Shown here in pieces: positions 44,140 through 54,030 of a DNA stretch of 64,000 bases (the stretch's first letter is position 1; every line of letters begins with the position of its first letter). This DNA is from Paenibacillus sp. FSL K6-3182 (GTDB lineage: Bacteria > Bacillota > Bacilli > Paenibacillales > Paenibacillaceae). The stretch is from the NCBI RefSeq assembly GCF_037976325.1, contig NZ_CP150265.1:4335501-4399500 (forward strand), read 5' to 3'. A model generated the notes under the pieces. It saw only the letters and a program-made list of their open reading frames with translations. It was not told the DNA's origin and searched no databases. The translations under genes were made by a program, and so were the position numbers.

Positions 44140-45178
44140 TTGCCAACTCTCCTGTCGTATGAATAAGACTAACGAGCTTCCGCTGCGCCTCGCCTGAATC
44201 GATCACCTTGGCAGCAATCTCTGCACCCTCGCGAAGCGATTGTGCCTTCCCGCCTACATATATACATGCACCTGCGTTGGCAAGCACGATATCACGATAA
44301 GCACCGCGTTGCTCTCCTGAGAAAATAGAACGAATAAGTGCTGCGTTAACTTCCGGCTCACCACCCATAACATCCGCAATCGGCCACCGTGTTAGTCCAA
44401 GTTCCTCTGGCGTAACATCGTAGGTTTTCACAACACCGTTTAATAGCTCAGATATTTGTGTAGGTGCAGAGATGCTAATTTCATCAAGCCCATCATGGCT
44501 GCTTACAACCATTGCACGTTTCAGTCCAAGCTCACCAAGCACCTCGGCAACCGTAGAGGTGCGGCTCCGATCGTAGAATCCAAGAAGCTGTCTATCTGCT
44601 CCAGCTGGATTTGTGAGCGGGCCAAGCATGTTGAAGATTGTTCGAATACCAAGCTCACGCCGCGGAGCAGCAGCATGGCGAAGCGATGGATGATACAACT
44701 GCGCAAACATAAAGCAAATGCCGATATCCTCCAAGCATTGTGCGGCTTGTTCAGGAGTTATCGTAATTTGTACGCCAAGTGCCTCCAGCACATCAGCACT
44801 GCCCGTTTTCCCAGACATTGCGCGATTGCCATGCTTGGCAACTCGGATGCCTGCCGCCGCAGCAATAATGGAGGAAGCTGTTGAGATGTTGAATTTATGA
44901 ATACCTGATCCTCCGGTGCCACATGTATCGAGCAAACCTTCTTGTTCGGTATGGAGATGGCTCGAATGCGCGCGCATTGCCTCAGCGAACCCGGTTATCT
45001 CGTCCTTCGTCTCGCCTTTCATCCGCAGCGCAGTTACGACTCCGGCTATTTGAACAGCTGTTGCTTCACCGTTCATGATGATGTTCATCACCATTTCTGC
45101 TTGCTGCCTCGTCAAACTTGAGCCGCCAATAAGCTGGTTCAGCGCTTGCTGCATCGTTATCGCTTCGGTTGCCTGCAT
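44126..45178 (-). CDS. trpD: Anthranilate phosphoribosyltransferase
   Basis: 350 aa. The PRPP site DTCGTGGSGIHKFNIST is near 85-101 and KHGNRAMSGKTGSADVLEALG near 114-134. ATG at 45178 overlaps the trpE stop (TAATG). No trpG lies in the cluster, so the glutaminase subunit probably comes from pabA elsewhere, as in B. subtilis. Confidence 0.96.
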   Translation of the reverse strand: MQATEAITMQQALNQLIGGSSLTRQQAEMVMNIIMNGEATAVQIAGVVTALRMKGETKDEITGFAEAMRAHSSHLHTEQEGLLDTCGTGGSGIHKFNISTASSIIAAAAGIRVAKHGNRAMSGKTGSADVLEALGVQITITPEQAAQCLEDIGICFMFAQLYHPSLRHAAAPRRELGIRTIFNMLGPLTNPAGADRQLLGFYDRSRTSTVAEVLGELGLKRAMVVSSHDGLDEISISAPTQISELLNGVVKTYDVTPEELGLTRWPIADVMGGEPEVNAALIRSIFSGEQRGAYRDIVLANAGACIYVGGKAQSLREGAEIAAKVIDSGEAQRKLVSLIHTTGELANVSG

Positions 45179-46749
45179 TATTGACCAATCCCCTCTCCGA
45201 CCTTGACGTAATAATCCGAGTTAATGGAATTGAAGGAATCCGGTGCACTTTTTGGCTGTGCAAAAATCGCCTCAGCTGCACGAATCGCTTTAAGGCTGCC
45301 TTTCGCCTTGTTGACCGTCTCCAAATATTCGCTCTCCGGAACAGAATCCCAAACGATTCCCGCTCCTGCTTGTACATACGCTTTGCCGTTCTTAAAAATA
45401 ATGGTACGGATCGTAATACAAGTATCCATTGTGCCGCCAAAGCCCAAGTATCCAATAGCGCCTGCATATGCGCCGCGTGCTTCATTCTCCAGCTCCGCAA
45501 TGATTTCCATCGCTCTTAATTTAGGTGCGCCAGATACAGTGCCTGCCGGTAAACAAGAGACAAATGCGTCAAAAAAGTCTTTATCCTTGTGCAGCTTGCC
45601 AGAAACGTTCGATACAATATGCATGACATGGGAGTAACGCTCAATTTCCATAAACGAATCACATGTTACCGAACCAAACTCCGATACGCGTCCGATGTCA
45701 TTGCGGCCAAGATCAACCAGCATTAAATGCTCAGCACGCTCTTTCTCGTCTGCAAGCAGTTCTACCTCGTAAGCCTTATCCTCTTCCGGCGTCTTGCCGC
45801 GCGGCCTTGTTCCCGCAATCGGTCTTGTTTCCACACGGTCGCCCGTTACTTTCACTAGCGCTTCCGGCGAAGCGCCGACAATAACTTCCTCGCCCATTTT
45901 CAAATAATACATATACGGTGAAGGATTCATCATGCGGAGCACGCGATATACATGCAATGGATCAACATCTGTATCAATGCTAAAGCGCTGTGACAATACG
46001 ACTTGGAAAATGTCACCTGCTCGAATGTACTGCTTCGCCTTCTCAATGTTTCCGATGAATTGCTCCTTGGTCACATTTGATTGTACATCACCTAACTCGT
46101 AATCAACTTCAATTGAGCGCCCAGTCGTTACTGGAATGGTCACCGGCTGCTGCAAACGTTCTATGGTTGCTTCAATTTTGGCAACTGCCGCTGCATAGCT
46201 CTTCGCGATTTCCGCATCCGTAGAGCCTTCCGCGATATGAACATTTCCAACGATTTGCAGCTGCTGCTTAAAGTGGTCAAACACAATGATTTGATCACAA
46301 AACATAAACTGCATGTCATTCATATTCAAGTCGTCGATGCGGTGGGCAGGAAGCTTCTCATAATATTGCAGTAGGTCATAGCCAAAAAATCCGATTGCTC
46401 CACCTGTAAAAGGAGGAAGCTCTGGCAGCGACGGGCTGCGGAAGGAACGCAAATGAGCTTTTAGAAGCTCAATCGGCTTGTCATTAAGCACATGCTTCAC
46501 GCCGTGATGCTCAAGCACCATCTCACCATTTTTACCGTAAAGCATCATGAACGGGTCCGTTCCTATAAACGAATAACGCGCCCATTTCGCTCCACCCTCG
46601 ACACTCTCCAGCAGAAAAGCATGATCCTCTTTCGCAAAATGCTGGAATAGTCGAATTGGTGTTTCAGTGTCCGCCATCATATAGCGAACGATTGGAATTA
46701 AATTGTACTGACTGGCAAGACGGGTGACGTGCTGCAGCTCATTTGACAT
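45178..46749 (-). CDS. trpE: Anthranilate synthase component I
   Basis: 523 aa from ATG 46749 (GGGAGG nine nt upstream; an earlier TTG start is too close). N-terminal allosteric domain with LLESVEGGAKWARYSFIG (Trp site); the C-terminal chorismate domain has IRAGDIFQVVLSQRF, TRPRGKTPEEDKAYE, DLGRNDIGRVSEFGSV and AGTVSGAPKLRAMEII. First gene of trpEDCFBA, preceded by the TRAP leader. Confidence 0.97.
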   Translation of the reverse strand: MSNELQHVTRLASQYNLIPIVRYMMADTETPIRLFQHFAKEDHAFLLESVEGGAKWARYSFIGTDPFMMLYGKNGEMVLEHHGVKHVLNDKPIELLKAHLRSFRSPSLPELPPFTGGAIGFFGYDLLQYYEKLPAHRIDDLNMNDMQFMFCDQIIVFDHFKQQLQIVGNVHIAEGSTDAEIAKSYAAAVAKIEATIERLQQPVTIPVTTGRSIEVDYELGDVQSNVTKEQFIGNIEKAKQYIRAGDIFQVVLSQRFSIDTDVDPLHVYRVLRMMNPSPYMYYLKMGEEVIVGASPEALVKVTGDRVETRPIAGTRPRGKTPEEDKAYEVELLADEKERAEHLMLVDLGRNDIGRVSEFGSVTCDSFMEIERYSHVMHIVSNVSGKLHKDKDFFDAFVSCLPAGTVSGAPKLRAMEIIAELENEARGAYAGAIGYLGFGGTMDTCITIRTIIFKNGKAYVQAGAGIVWDSVPESEYLETVNKAKGSLKAIRAAEAIFAQPKSAPDSFNSINSDYYVKVGEGIGQ

Positions 46750-46800
46750 TCCGAACAACCTCCCTCAGTAGTGAAAATTCTATTATTAAAAACAAAAAAA

Positions 46801-46820
46801 GCTCCTGCCAGAGCAGGAGC
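46801..46820 (-). terminator. trp leader terminator (attenuator)
   Basis: GCTCCTGC-TCTG-GCAGGAGC followed by TTTTTTT on the minus strand, between the TRAP-binding leader and trpE. Intrinsic termination here would attenuate trp transcription. Confidence 0.9.
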
Positions 46821-46936
46821 GTTGGTTTAGATGATGACGGAAGTGTGTAAGCGGAAAAGACGCATGTGTAGATACGTTGAAGCAGCACTTTTACAATCCT
46901 GTGTGCCATTGCACATAAGATCGTTCAGCTTTTTCT

Positions 46937-47031
46937 CAAACTCGCGTATCTCTCATTGCCTAACTCTGCTTCTCTCAACTAATCTCGACTCATCTCTACT
47001 CAGCTCATAAAACTACTCTGCTACTCTCACT
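46937..47031 (-). promoter_or_regulatory. TRAP-binding site in the trp leader
   Basis: The minus-strand leader has at least eleven GAG/TAG triplets. The central run has exact 2-nt spacing: GAG ct GAG ta GAG at GAG tc GAG at TAG tt GAG. This is the established recognition pattern of the 11-mer TRAP. Tryptophan-bound TRAP would wrap the RNA here and favour termination. Confidence 0.92.
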
Positions 47032-47041
47032 TACGTAACTA

Positions 47042-47071
47042 AATATACAACAACGTACAGCTATGCGTCAA
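47042..47071 (-). promoter_or_regulatory. trp operon sigma-A promoter
   Basis: TTGACG (47071-47066) and TATATT (47047-47042) with an 18-bp spacer on the minus strand. The predicted start lies just upstream of the TRAP triplets. Confidence 0.8.
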
Positions 47072-47108
47072 CAAAGGGATTTGTTCTTTATGAGCTAAAG
47101 TCAAAGCT

Positions 47109-47477
47109 TTATGCTTTAGACAAGTCTGGACGAAGCGCCTGCGCGCCGTTTAAATAAACGTGACGAATCTCCGCTTGCGTCTTGTCCGTGTTGATAAGAA
47201 CCATTAATCTAATACAGCGCTCAAGACTGCCTTTAACCGGAACTTCAAGCGCGCACATAAGCGGAACAAGCTCCCAGCCCTTCATCTGGCGAATAGCTCT
47301 AGCAGGGAATGTCTCGTCCAGATCGCTCGTAACCGTCACGAACACGCTGCAAATATCGTCAGGCACGATCTCATTATCGGCCACAATTCCATTCAACATT
47401 TCAATTGTTGCATTCAAAATGGGTTGTTCTTCATTAGCATCTACAGTAATAGCACCACGAATTCCTCTAACACTCAT
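47109..47477 (-). CDS. aroH: Chorismate mutase, monofunctional AroH type
   Basis: 122 aa trimeric AroH-class fold. RGIRGAITVDANEE opening supplies active-site Arg; further residues in VTSDLDETFPARAIRQ and the C-terminal HVYLNGAQALRPD. Converts chorismate to prephenate for TyrA/Phe. Overlaps the aroB stop by one base. Confidence 0.96.
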   Translation of the reverse strand: MSVRGIRGAITVDANEEQPILNATIEMLNGIVADNEIVPDDICSVFVTVTSDLDETFPARAIRQMKGWELVPLMCALEVPVKGSLERCIRLMVLINTDKTQAEIRHVYLNGAQALRPDLSKA

Positions 47478-48577
47478 TATTGTTGCACCTCCTGCTTTAA
47501 TTGCTCTACGATCTCACGTACCCATTGGATGCGGACATCGGATTTTATTTCAACTGAACCTATTGCAGTTGGCACAACAAAAACCATCGTACCCTCAGCA
47601 AATTTCTTGTCATGCATCATTGCTTCCATAATCTTATCTACGTCCAAATGCTCAGGGAGCCGCACTGGCAGTCCTGCTTTCGCAAGAACGCGCTTCGTTA
47701 TGGTATATACCTCTTCTGGAGCACCATATCGCATACCCAGCTTAGCCGAGCCTACCATCCCGATGGAAATGGCTTCCCCATGGAGCAGCTCCCCATATCC
47801 AGCTACCGCTTCTAGGGCATGGCCAATCGTATGACCCAGATTCAAGATCGCTCTCAAATCGTTTTCGCGCTCATCCTTCGATACGACTGCCGCCTTCACG
47901 CTGCAGCCTTTATACAAAGCATAACCAAGTGCTTCCGCATCAAGAGCGCGCAGTTTCTCCGCATTCTCTTCACACCATGCGACAAAGGATTCATCCCAAA
48001 TTAGTCCGTGCTTGATCACTTCTGACAAACCAGCGCTTACTTCTCTTGGAGGAAGGGTTTGCAGCGTGTTCAGATCATACAGGACAAGCTCAGGCTGATG
48101 AAAAGCACCGATAATATTTTTGGCAAGCGGATGATTGACGGCAACTTTGCCGCCCACACTGCTGTCATGCGCCAATATTGTCGTTGGAACCTGTACGAAT
48201 TTGATGCCTCTCATATATGAAGCGGCAACAAATCCAGCAAGATCTCCAACAACACCGCCACCAAGTGCAACGATAGCAGACTTGCGGTCGAGACCTTCCT
48301 CCAAAGCTTTAGCGACAAGCTTTTCGAGCATAGCTAGCGACTTTGAGCTTTCTCCAGCTGGAACAACGACGCTTGCCGTTTTAAAACCTGCGCCAGTAAG
48401 CTCAGACTCAAGCGTTTGCAAATGAATGTCTGCAATGTTCGAGTCAGTAATGATGAGCAGCGGCGATTTTTGGCTAATGCCATGCTTGATAAAATAAGAG
48501 GATGCCTCCTTCAAGAGGCCTTCCCCGATATAGATAGGATAAGAGCGATCACCAAGTTCAACTGTAAGCTCACGCAT
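47477..48577 (-). CDS. aroB: 3-dehydroquinate synthase
   Basis: 366 aa. NAD-binding AIVALGGGVVGDLAGFVAAS near 100-119; zinc ligands are expected in GLSEVIKHGLI (Glu near 187), NLGHTIGHALE and LLHGEAIS. Second step of the shikimate pathway. Three bp from the aroC stop, so same operon. Confidence 0.97.
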   Translation of the reverse strand: MRELTVELGDRSYPIYIGEGLLKEASSYFIKHGISQKSPLLIITDSNIADIHLQTLESELTGAGFKTASVVVPAGESSKSLAMLEKLVAKALEEGLDRKSAIVALGGGVVGDLAGFVAASYMRGIKFVQVPTTILAHDSSVGGKVAVNHPLAKNIIGAFHQPELVLYDLNTLQTLPPREVSAGLSEVIKHGLIWDESFVAWCEENAEKLRALDAEALGYALYKGCSVKAAVVSKDERENDLRAILNLGHTIGHALEAVAGYGELLHGEAISIGMVGSAKLGMRYGAPEEVYTITKRVLAKAGLPVRLPEHLDVDKIMEAMMHDKKFAEGTMVFVVPTAIGSVEIKSDVRIQWVREIVEQLKQEVQQ

Positions 48578-48579
48578 TT

Positions 48580-49749
48580 TTAATACCGCCCTAGCTGTTC
48601 AAGATAATTGTTCAAGTTGGTGCGAATTTCCTCAATGGAATCGCCGCCGAATTTTTCAAGGAATGCTTTGGCAACTTCCCATGCAACGACATGCTCCATA
48701 ACGACGCTTGCCGCTGGGACTGCACAGCTGTCCGAGCGCTCTACTTGAGCCGTAAACGGTTCTTTAGTATCAATATCCACACTGCGAAGCGGCTTGTATA
48801 GCGTCGGAATCGGTTTCATTACACCGCGTACGACGATTTGCTCCCCGTTCGTCATGCCGCCCTCGAAGCCGCCAAGACGATTCGTTGCTCGATGATAGCC
48901 GCGCTCTGCATCATACATAATCTCATCGTGTACTTGCGAGCCGCGAAGCTTGGCTGCTTCGAAGCCAATCCCAATCTCACAGCCTTTGAATGCATTGATC
49001 GATACGACCGCTTGCGCGATACGTCCATCGAGCTTGCGATCCCACTGCACGTGGCTTCCTAGACCAATTGGCACGCCTTCGATAATACATTCCACGATAC
49101 CGCCGATCGAATCGCCTTCTGCTTTAATTTGATCGATATAATCAGTCATCTTTTGTTCGGTTTCTTTGTCAACGACACGAACCGAGGATTCCTCCGTCAA
49201 ACGGATCAACTCATCCACGGATAGTTGATTAGCTGGTGCTTCGATTTCACCGATGCGAATAACTTGTCCAGCTACTTTAATCCCGAATTCCGCGAGGAAT
49301 TGACGAGCTACCGCCCCTACAGCTACACGTGCTGCAGTTTCACGAGCACTAGAGCGCTCAAGCACATTGCGCAAATCCTTCAAATCATATTTAAGTCCGC
49401 CATTCAAATCCGCATGACCAGGGCGCGGACGATGAACGCGGCGCTTATCTTCATCGCTGCCTTCAATCGGTTCAATATTCATAACGGAAGTCCAGTGCTT
49501 CCAATCGTTGTTTGCAACGATCAGCGCTACAGGAGCACCAGTCGTTTTGCCGTGGCGTACGCCCCCAACGATGTTTGCTGTATCCTTCTCGATTTGCATC
49601 CGGCGTCCACGACCATGACCCTTCTGACGACGGTGCAGCTGGAAATTCAGTTCCTCAAAATCAATTTTCAAATTGCTTGGCAATCCTTCAATAATCGCGG
49701 TTAATTGGGGACCGTGTGTTTCCCCTGCGGTCAAATATCTTAAAGTCAA
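48580..49749 (-). CDS. aroC: Chorismate synthase
   Basis: 389 aa. The signatures are [10 protein letters not shown] (Thr replaces the usual Ser), [27 protein letters not shown] and [16 protein letters not shown]-dependent last step to chorismate. First gene of the aroC-aroB-aroH unit behind a strong promoter. Confidence 0.97.
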   Translation of the reverse strand: MTLRYLTAGETHGPQLTAIIEGLPSNLKIDFEELNFQLHRRQKGHGRGRRMQIEKDTANIVGGVRHGKTTGAPVALIVANNDWKHWTSVMNIEPIEGSDEDKRRVHRPRPGHADLNGGLKYDLKDLRNVLERSSARETAARVAVGAVARQFLAEFGIKVAGQVIRIGEIEAPANQLSVDELIRLTEESSVRVVDKETEQKMTDYIDQIKAEGDSIGGIVECIIEGVPIGLGSHVQWDRKLDGRIAQAVVSINAFKGCEIGIGFEAAKLRGSQVHDEIMYDAERGYHRATNRLGGFEGGMTNGEQIVVRGVMKPIPTLYKPLRSVDIDTKEPFTAQVERSDSCAVPAASVVMEHVVAWEVAKAFLEKFGGDSIEEIRTNLNNYLEQLGRY

Positions 49750-49917
49750 CTAAAGCTCCTCCTCAAGTGTAAACGACTAACACAGTCCATTGACGGCACA
49801 AGCTCGTTTCGCGATGAAATTTTAGCGATTTTATAAGTACATCACTTATAAAATTATAAATTTTCAAAACAGCTTTCAAGCGCCTGCTATGCTTTACAGC
49901 ACTAAACATCTTTGCTC

Positions 49918-49946
49918 ATTATAGTACACAGTTACAGGTTTGACAA
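49918..49946 (-). promoter_or_regulatory. aroC promoter
   Basis: TTGTCA (49946-49941), 17-bp spacer, TATAAT (49923-49918) on the minus strand: near-consensus sigma-A. The untranslated leader is about 160 nt; no riboswitch was recognised in it. Confidence 0.85.
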
Positions 49947-49988
49947 GAATTTGGACACCTTGAAAGCCGCTGTAACCGTATAAAAAAA

Positions 49989-50031
49989 GGGCTGGTGGAA
50001 CTGTCATCTAAAATGACAAATCCGCCAGCCC
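49989..50031 (-). terminator. Terminator after the 56-aa gene
   Basis: GGGCTGG..CCAGCCC long stem with inner TGTCAT/ATGACA pairing and TTTTTTT on the minus strand; insulates the aro operon. Confidence 0.85.
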
Positions 50032-50044
50032 GGGCAGCGTGCAG

Positions 50045-50215
50045 TTAATTTGCTGTTAACCGATCTTTTCTAAGTATCGTCGTGCCTTCACTCGTCAGCA
50101 ATGGATCATCAACAAGTCTTGTCATTTGTCCACTGTCCACTCCGATAATTTGCGCACATTCCTGAATAGAAATAAAACCACGCCTATAGGCAGCTATAAC
50201 CTTACGTTTATCCAT
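50045..50215 (-). CDS. Small HTH-like protein, unknown
   Basis: 56 aa from ATG 50215; the ATG four codons earlier sits directly on the GGAGG and cannot use it. AAYRRGFISIQECAQIIGVD looks like a short helix-turn-helix with the sequence continuing SGQMTRLVDDP. Such a peptide may be a DNA-binding adaptor. No family name is recalled. Conserved position between cheR and aroC in relatives was not verifiable. Confidence 0.6.
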   Translation of the reverse strand: MDKRKVIAAYRRGFISIQECAQIIGVDSGQMTRLVDDPLLTSEGTTILRKDRLTAN

Positions 50216-50288
50216 CGGTTGCTTCATCCTCCAAGTTTATTACATACTAACTAGTATAGGAGAAGATGGAAAACGGTATACATGCCGC

Positions 50289-51068
50289 TTATACCCGGCG
50301 ATAAAAGAATGTATCTGCGGTCTCAAATCCGTATTGCGCAGGGGAAAAAATTTGTTCCGTACTGCCTACAAACAGCAGTCCGCCCGGTTTAAGTGCATTA
50401 GAAAATTTATGATACAATAAGTGCTTTGCTTCTTCTGTAAAATAAATCATTACGTTTCGGCAAACAATTAAATCAAATGATCCATCAAACGTATCATGGA
50501 GCAGATTTTGCTGCTTGAATTGAATAAATTGCTTCAGGGAGTCTGAAATCAAATACGCTCCCTCTGCCTGCTTAAAATATTTTTGCCGGCAAACCTGCGG
50601 AACATCGCGCAGCGATCGCTCTAAATAACTGCCTTCCATTGCCTTTTGCAGCACATTTGAATCGAGATCAGTTGCAAGTAGCGAGGAACGCTGCAAGGCG
50701 CTGAGCTCCGATAAAATCATAGCGAGCGTGTATGGCTCCTCGCCTGTTGAGCATGCCGCACTCCAAACCTTTAGACGATTAGAAGCAGCAAGCATCTCGG
50801 GGAAAAAGCGCTTTTGCAAAACTTCCCAGCGGGAAGGATTTCTCCAAAACTCAGAAACATTAATCGTCATACGGTCCAAAAACTCATTTAGCATCGTCCG
50901 ATTTTGCTCAATCGCCTTCCAATACTCATCGAACGTTTGATAGCCGTGCTTCATTCGTAATGTAGTCAGCCTGCGTTTCATTTGAGCTTCTTTGTACTGC
51001 GACAAATCAATGTCGGTCTTTTGCTTTATTCGAGCAATAAACTGTGCAAAATCACGATCTTCAAGCAT
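50289..51068 (-). CDS. cheR: Chemotaxis protein methyltransferase
   Basis: 259 aa from ATG 51068 (GGAGG five nt upstream). N-terminal helical CheR domain, then SAM-binding VWSAACSTGEEPYTLAM near 108-124 and FDLIVCRNVMIYFTEEAK near 205. It methylates glutamates of chemoreceptors. The position after ndk matches B. subtilis. Confidence 0.95.
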   Translation of the reverse strand: MLEDRDFAQFIARIKQKTDIDLSQYKEAQMKRRLTTLRMKHGYQTFDEYWKAIEQNRTMLNEFLDRMTINVSEFWRNPSRWEVLQKRFFPEMLAASNRLKVWSAACSTGEEPYTLAMILSELSALQRSSLLATDLDSNVLQKAMEGSYLERSLRDVPQVCRQKYFKQAEGAYLISDSLKQFIQFKQQNLLHDTFDGSFDLIVCRNVMIYFTEEAKHLLYHKFSNALKPGGLLFVGSTEQIFSPAQYGFETADTFFYRRV

Positions 51069-51097
51069 AGGCTCCTCCATCGCTTGTGGGCGAAATA

Positions 51098-51541
51098 TTA
51101 AATCCACCGTTGAATTGTATGCTCATATTGCACCAGCTCCGCTGGCGTGAAGTAAATGCCGATCTCTTTTTCCGCATTAGCTGCCGAATCCGAGCCATGA
51201 ATAAGATTGAAATTCGTATGTACAGCAAAATCAGAACGGATAGTGCCGGGATGAGCATCTAGTGCATCCGTTTTGCCAATAAGGGCACGCGTCAATGCAA
51301 TGACATTGTCACCTTGCCATACCATCGCAAATACAGGACCTGACGTTATGAATTCGAGCAATGGCTCATAAAAAACTTTGCCTTTGTGCTCCTCATAATG
51401 CCGCTCGGCAAGCTCATGGCTCAAAACCATAAACTTGGCTGCTGCAAGCTGCAATCCCTTTTTTTCAAATCTCGAAACGATTTCGCCAATTAATCCGCGC
51501 TGAACGCCATCAGGTTTAATCATCAGAAAAGTTCTTTCCAT
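51098..51541 (-). CDS. ndk: Nucleoside diphosphate kinase
   Basis: 147 aa from ATG 51541. [20 protein letters not shown] opening, and the active site [16 protein letters not shown]. The phosphohistidine position His is in the LIHGSDS motif near 115. Full length for the family. Confidence 0.97.
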   Translation of the reverse strand: MERTFLMIKPDGVQRGLIGEIVSRFEKKGLQLAAAKFMVLSHELAERHYEEHKGKVFYEPLLEFITSGPVFAMVWQGDNVIALTRALIGKTDALDAHPGTIRSDFAVHTNFNLIHGSDSAANAEKEIGIYFTPAELVQYEHTIQRWI

Positions 51542-51570
51542 CCCCAACCATTCCTTTCTATTTTGCACGA

Positions 51571-52545
51571 TTAATAATTACGTTTACCAAACAAAATCGC
51601 AATATCGCTCAAGTTCTTCTTCGCTGTGACGTTCGGCAATCCCTCTAATGCTTTGAGAGCTTTTTTAATATATCGGTTTGCAAGCTGATCTGCTTGATCT
51701 CCGCCATCGCTCTTGCGAATCATTTCGATGGCTCGTCCAGCATCTCGTTTCCCGCCTTGCTCCCTGATTAAAGCAATTTCCTTTAACAAAGGATCGCGGG
51801 TTTTGGGGTCCTGCAATGCAAGGAGAACCGGCAATGTAATATTTCCTTGACGCATATCTGAGCCTGAAGGTTTGCCGATCTGTTTCTCTGTTCCATATAG
51901 ATCAAGCAAATCATCACGGATCTGGAATGCCATACCCACATTATAACCATAGCGATATAAGCTATTTGCTGTTTTTCGGTCCGTTCCCGCAGCAACAGCG
52001 CCAAGCTGGCAGCTAATAGCAATTAATAAAGCTGTTTTGCGTCTAATCCGAAGCAAATAATGCCGTACCGATTGTTCTGTGTTGAAGAAATCACGAATTT
52101 GTTCCATTTCTCCGATACACATTTGTACAAGCGCATGTGACAAAATTTGATGTATCTGCGGATTTGGAAGCTGAGCAGCGATTGACAATGCTTTGCCATG
52201 AATGAAGTCGCCCGTATACATCGCTATTCGATTGTCCCACTTGGATTTTACAGTGAGCTGTCCACGACGTGTTTCCGCGTCGTCAATAACGTCATCATGT
52301 ACAAGTGAAGCCATATGAATAAGCTCGAGAGGGACGGCGACGCGCTTCATTATATCCAGCTGATAATCGCCAAACTTGCCTGCCAGCAGGACAAACACCG
52401 GTCTAATCCGTTTACCGCCAGCTCTAAGCAAGTGCAAAGAAGCTTCGCCAAGCAGCACATGATCATCCGAAATGCTGCGCTCAAGCTCCTGCTCGATCTG
52501 ATTTAGGTCGCCTTTCATCTTTGCATACAAATCTAGTAGTTTCAT
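51571..52545 (-). CDS. hepT: Heptaprenyl diphosphate synthase component II
   Basis: 324 aa polyprenyl synthase. First aspartate-rich motif [13 protein letters not shown] near 83-95, second [12 protein letters not shown] near 210-221. Works with HepS to make the menaquinone side chain. Confidence 0.94.
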   Translation of the reverse strand: MKLLDLYAKMKGDLNQIEQELERSISDDHVLLGEASLHLLRAGGKRIRPVFVLLAGKFGDYQLDIMKRVAVPLELIHMASLVHDDVIDDAETRRGQLTVKSKWDNRIAMYTGDFIHGKALSIAAQLPNPQIHQILSHALVQMCIGEMEQIRDFFNTEQSVRHYLLRIRRKTALLIAISCQLGAVAAGTDRKTANSLYRYGYNVGMAFQIRDDLLDLYGTEKQIGKPSGSDMRQGNITLPVLLALQDPKTRDPLLKEIALIREQGGKRDAGRAIEMIRKSDGGDQADQLANRYIKKALKALEGLPNVTAKKNLSDIAILFGKRNY

Positions 52546-52553
52546 TCTTTCAC

Positions 52554-53402
52554 CTATTGGGCAGATTGGTCTTCAAAAAAAGTAAGCTCCACGTCATTCG
52601 ATAGCAACCCTAGCTGCTTAGAATAATTGAAATATAATTTAAGTCCTTCTTGCAGCTTGCTCCCAAAATCATATTGAAGCGAATGAAAATACATCTCCCA
52701 GTAAGTTGATTCTCCTCCAAGCTGCATACAGGCCTGTTCAATTAGTGGACCAAGATGGCTCTTATTATACTGTTTGCTCGCATTTAACGCTTTATATACT
52801 GCACGAACGGCTTCTGGGGCTGCAAGAGCTGCTTCTTTACGTGCAGCAACAACAGCGTAAGTCATGCCAAGTCCCGTCCACTCATTCCATAATTGTCCTA
52901 AATCAATGACATGAAGGCCGTGGTTTTGCCAAGAAGCATGAATGGCAGGATCGCCTATGATGAGTGCAGCATCGGCTGTCTCCAGCATACTTTCCAGATT
53001 TGGTGCGGCAGTGACATACTCTGGGTTGCATTCAAAGTGCAATGTCATCAAAATTTTCAACAGATTAACTGAAGTTGCTGATGTTGTCGTTACTGAAATT
53101 CGCTCAGGACGTTTACGGCTGATCGGCTCTTTCAGAAATAAAAAGATCGAGTTGACCTTCCCTACCGAACCTACGGACAATTCTGGCAGCAGCACATAAT
53201 CATCCGCATTTAATCCATATGCAAATGATGATATAGCCGAAATATCCAATTCACCAGCTTGCAGAAGCCTATTTAATTCAGAAGGTACACGTTTAATGAC
53301 CTCAAAGCTATCCCCATCCATTCGCTCTTCGAGCTGATGGAAAAGAGGCCATGCATTCGCGTAATCAATTCTTCCGATGGTGATCGGGCGATTCATGCCC
53401 AT
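52554..53402 (-). CDS. mqnA: Chorismate dehydratase (futalosine menaquinone pathway)
   Basis: 282 aa from ATG 53402, nine nt after GGGGAG. Periplasmic-binding-protein-like fold of MqnA/MqnD: ITIGRIDYANAWPLFHQLE, VPSELNRLLQAGELDISAIS, SVTTTSATSVNLLKILM, AALIIGDPAI. It turns chorismate into 3-[(1-carboxyvinyl)oxy]benzoate. Overlaps ubiX by 38 bp. Adjacent ubiX and ubiA homologues match the later MqnF/MqnP-type steps. Confidence 0.92.
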   Translation of the reverse strand: MGMNRPITIGRIDYANAWPLFHQLEERMDGDSFEVIKRVPSELNRLLQAGELDISAISSFAYGLNADDYVLLPELSVGSVGKVNSIFLFLKEPISRKRPERISVTTTSATSVNLLKILMTLHFECNPEYVTAAPNLESMLETADAALIIGDPAIHASWQNHGLHVIDLGQLWNEWTGLGMTYAVVAARKEAALAAPEAVRAVYKALNASKQYNKSHLGPLIEQACMQLGGESTYWEMYFHSLQYDFGSKLQEGLKLYFNYSKQLGLLSNDVELTFFEDQSAQ

Positions 53403-54030
53403 TCTGTTCATCTCCCCATCTTCTGTACAAATCATGTTCGATTGTCATATTATCAAGTACTTTACCAACTAAAAAGTCAATCATTTCATCCATCGTTTGC
53501 GGTTTGTAATAAAAAGCCGGCATAGCCGGTATGATCCTAACGCCAAGACGAGCCAGCGTCAGCATGTTTTCAAGGTGAATCGCATGAAGCGGCGTTTCTC
53601 TTGGAATAATAAGCAGCTTCCTGTTTTCCTTCAACATTACATCGGCGGCTCTAGTCATCAAATTATCGGAAATGCCGTGCGATATCGACGCAAGCGTCCC
53701 CATCGAGCACGGCACAATAACCATTCCTTGAACCCGGTAAGAGCCGCTTGCAATGCTTGCGCCAATATCCGCATTGGGATGAAAAACTAGTCTGGCTTCC
53801 GCGATAGCATCGCCAAAACGTTGTTCAAGAGCTGCTGAACGACGAGTCGTCTCCCAGCCCAGTTCTTCTTTTAGTACTCTCCAACCAGCTTCTGTTATGA
53901 CGAGATGAACCTCGTATTTCATCTGAAGGAGAACTTCAATAAGCCTTATTCCATAAATTGAACCGCTTGCTCCTGTAATGCCTACTACCCATCGATTCGT
54001 CCAGTTGGTTTCGTTGCGGCCGTCTACCAT
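53365..54030 (-). CDS. ubiX: UbiX-type flavin prenyltransferase
   Basis: 221 aa. VGITGASGSIYGIRLIEVLL is the FMN-binding opening near 16-35; IVPCSMGTLASISHGISDNL and LIIPRETPLHAIHLENMLTL are diagnostic. It makes prenyl-FMN for a UbiD-type decarboxylase, here probably of the futalosine route (the UbiD partner is not in the window). The acidic-basic C-terminal tail (about 25 residues) exceeds the usual length. Confidence 0.92.
   Translation of the reverse strand: MVDGRNETNWTNRWVVGITGASGSIYGIRLIEVLLQMKYEVHLVITEAGWRVLKEELGWETTRRSAALEQRFGDAIAEARLVFHPNADIGASIASGSYRVQGMVIVPCSMGTLASISHGISDNLMTRAADVMLKENRKLLIIPRETPLHAIHLENMLTLARLGVRIIPAMPAFYYKPQTMDEMIDFLVGKVLDNMTIEHDLYRRWGDEQNGHESPDHHRKN

Noticed and set aside
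45169..45519. 116-codon plus-strand open frame
   Set aside because: Antisense shadow of trpE; several similar shadows over the trp and aro genes were dismissed for the same reason.
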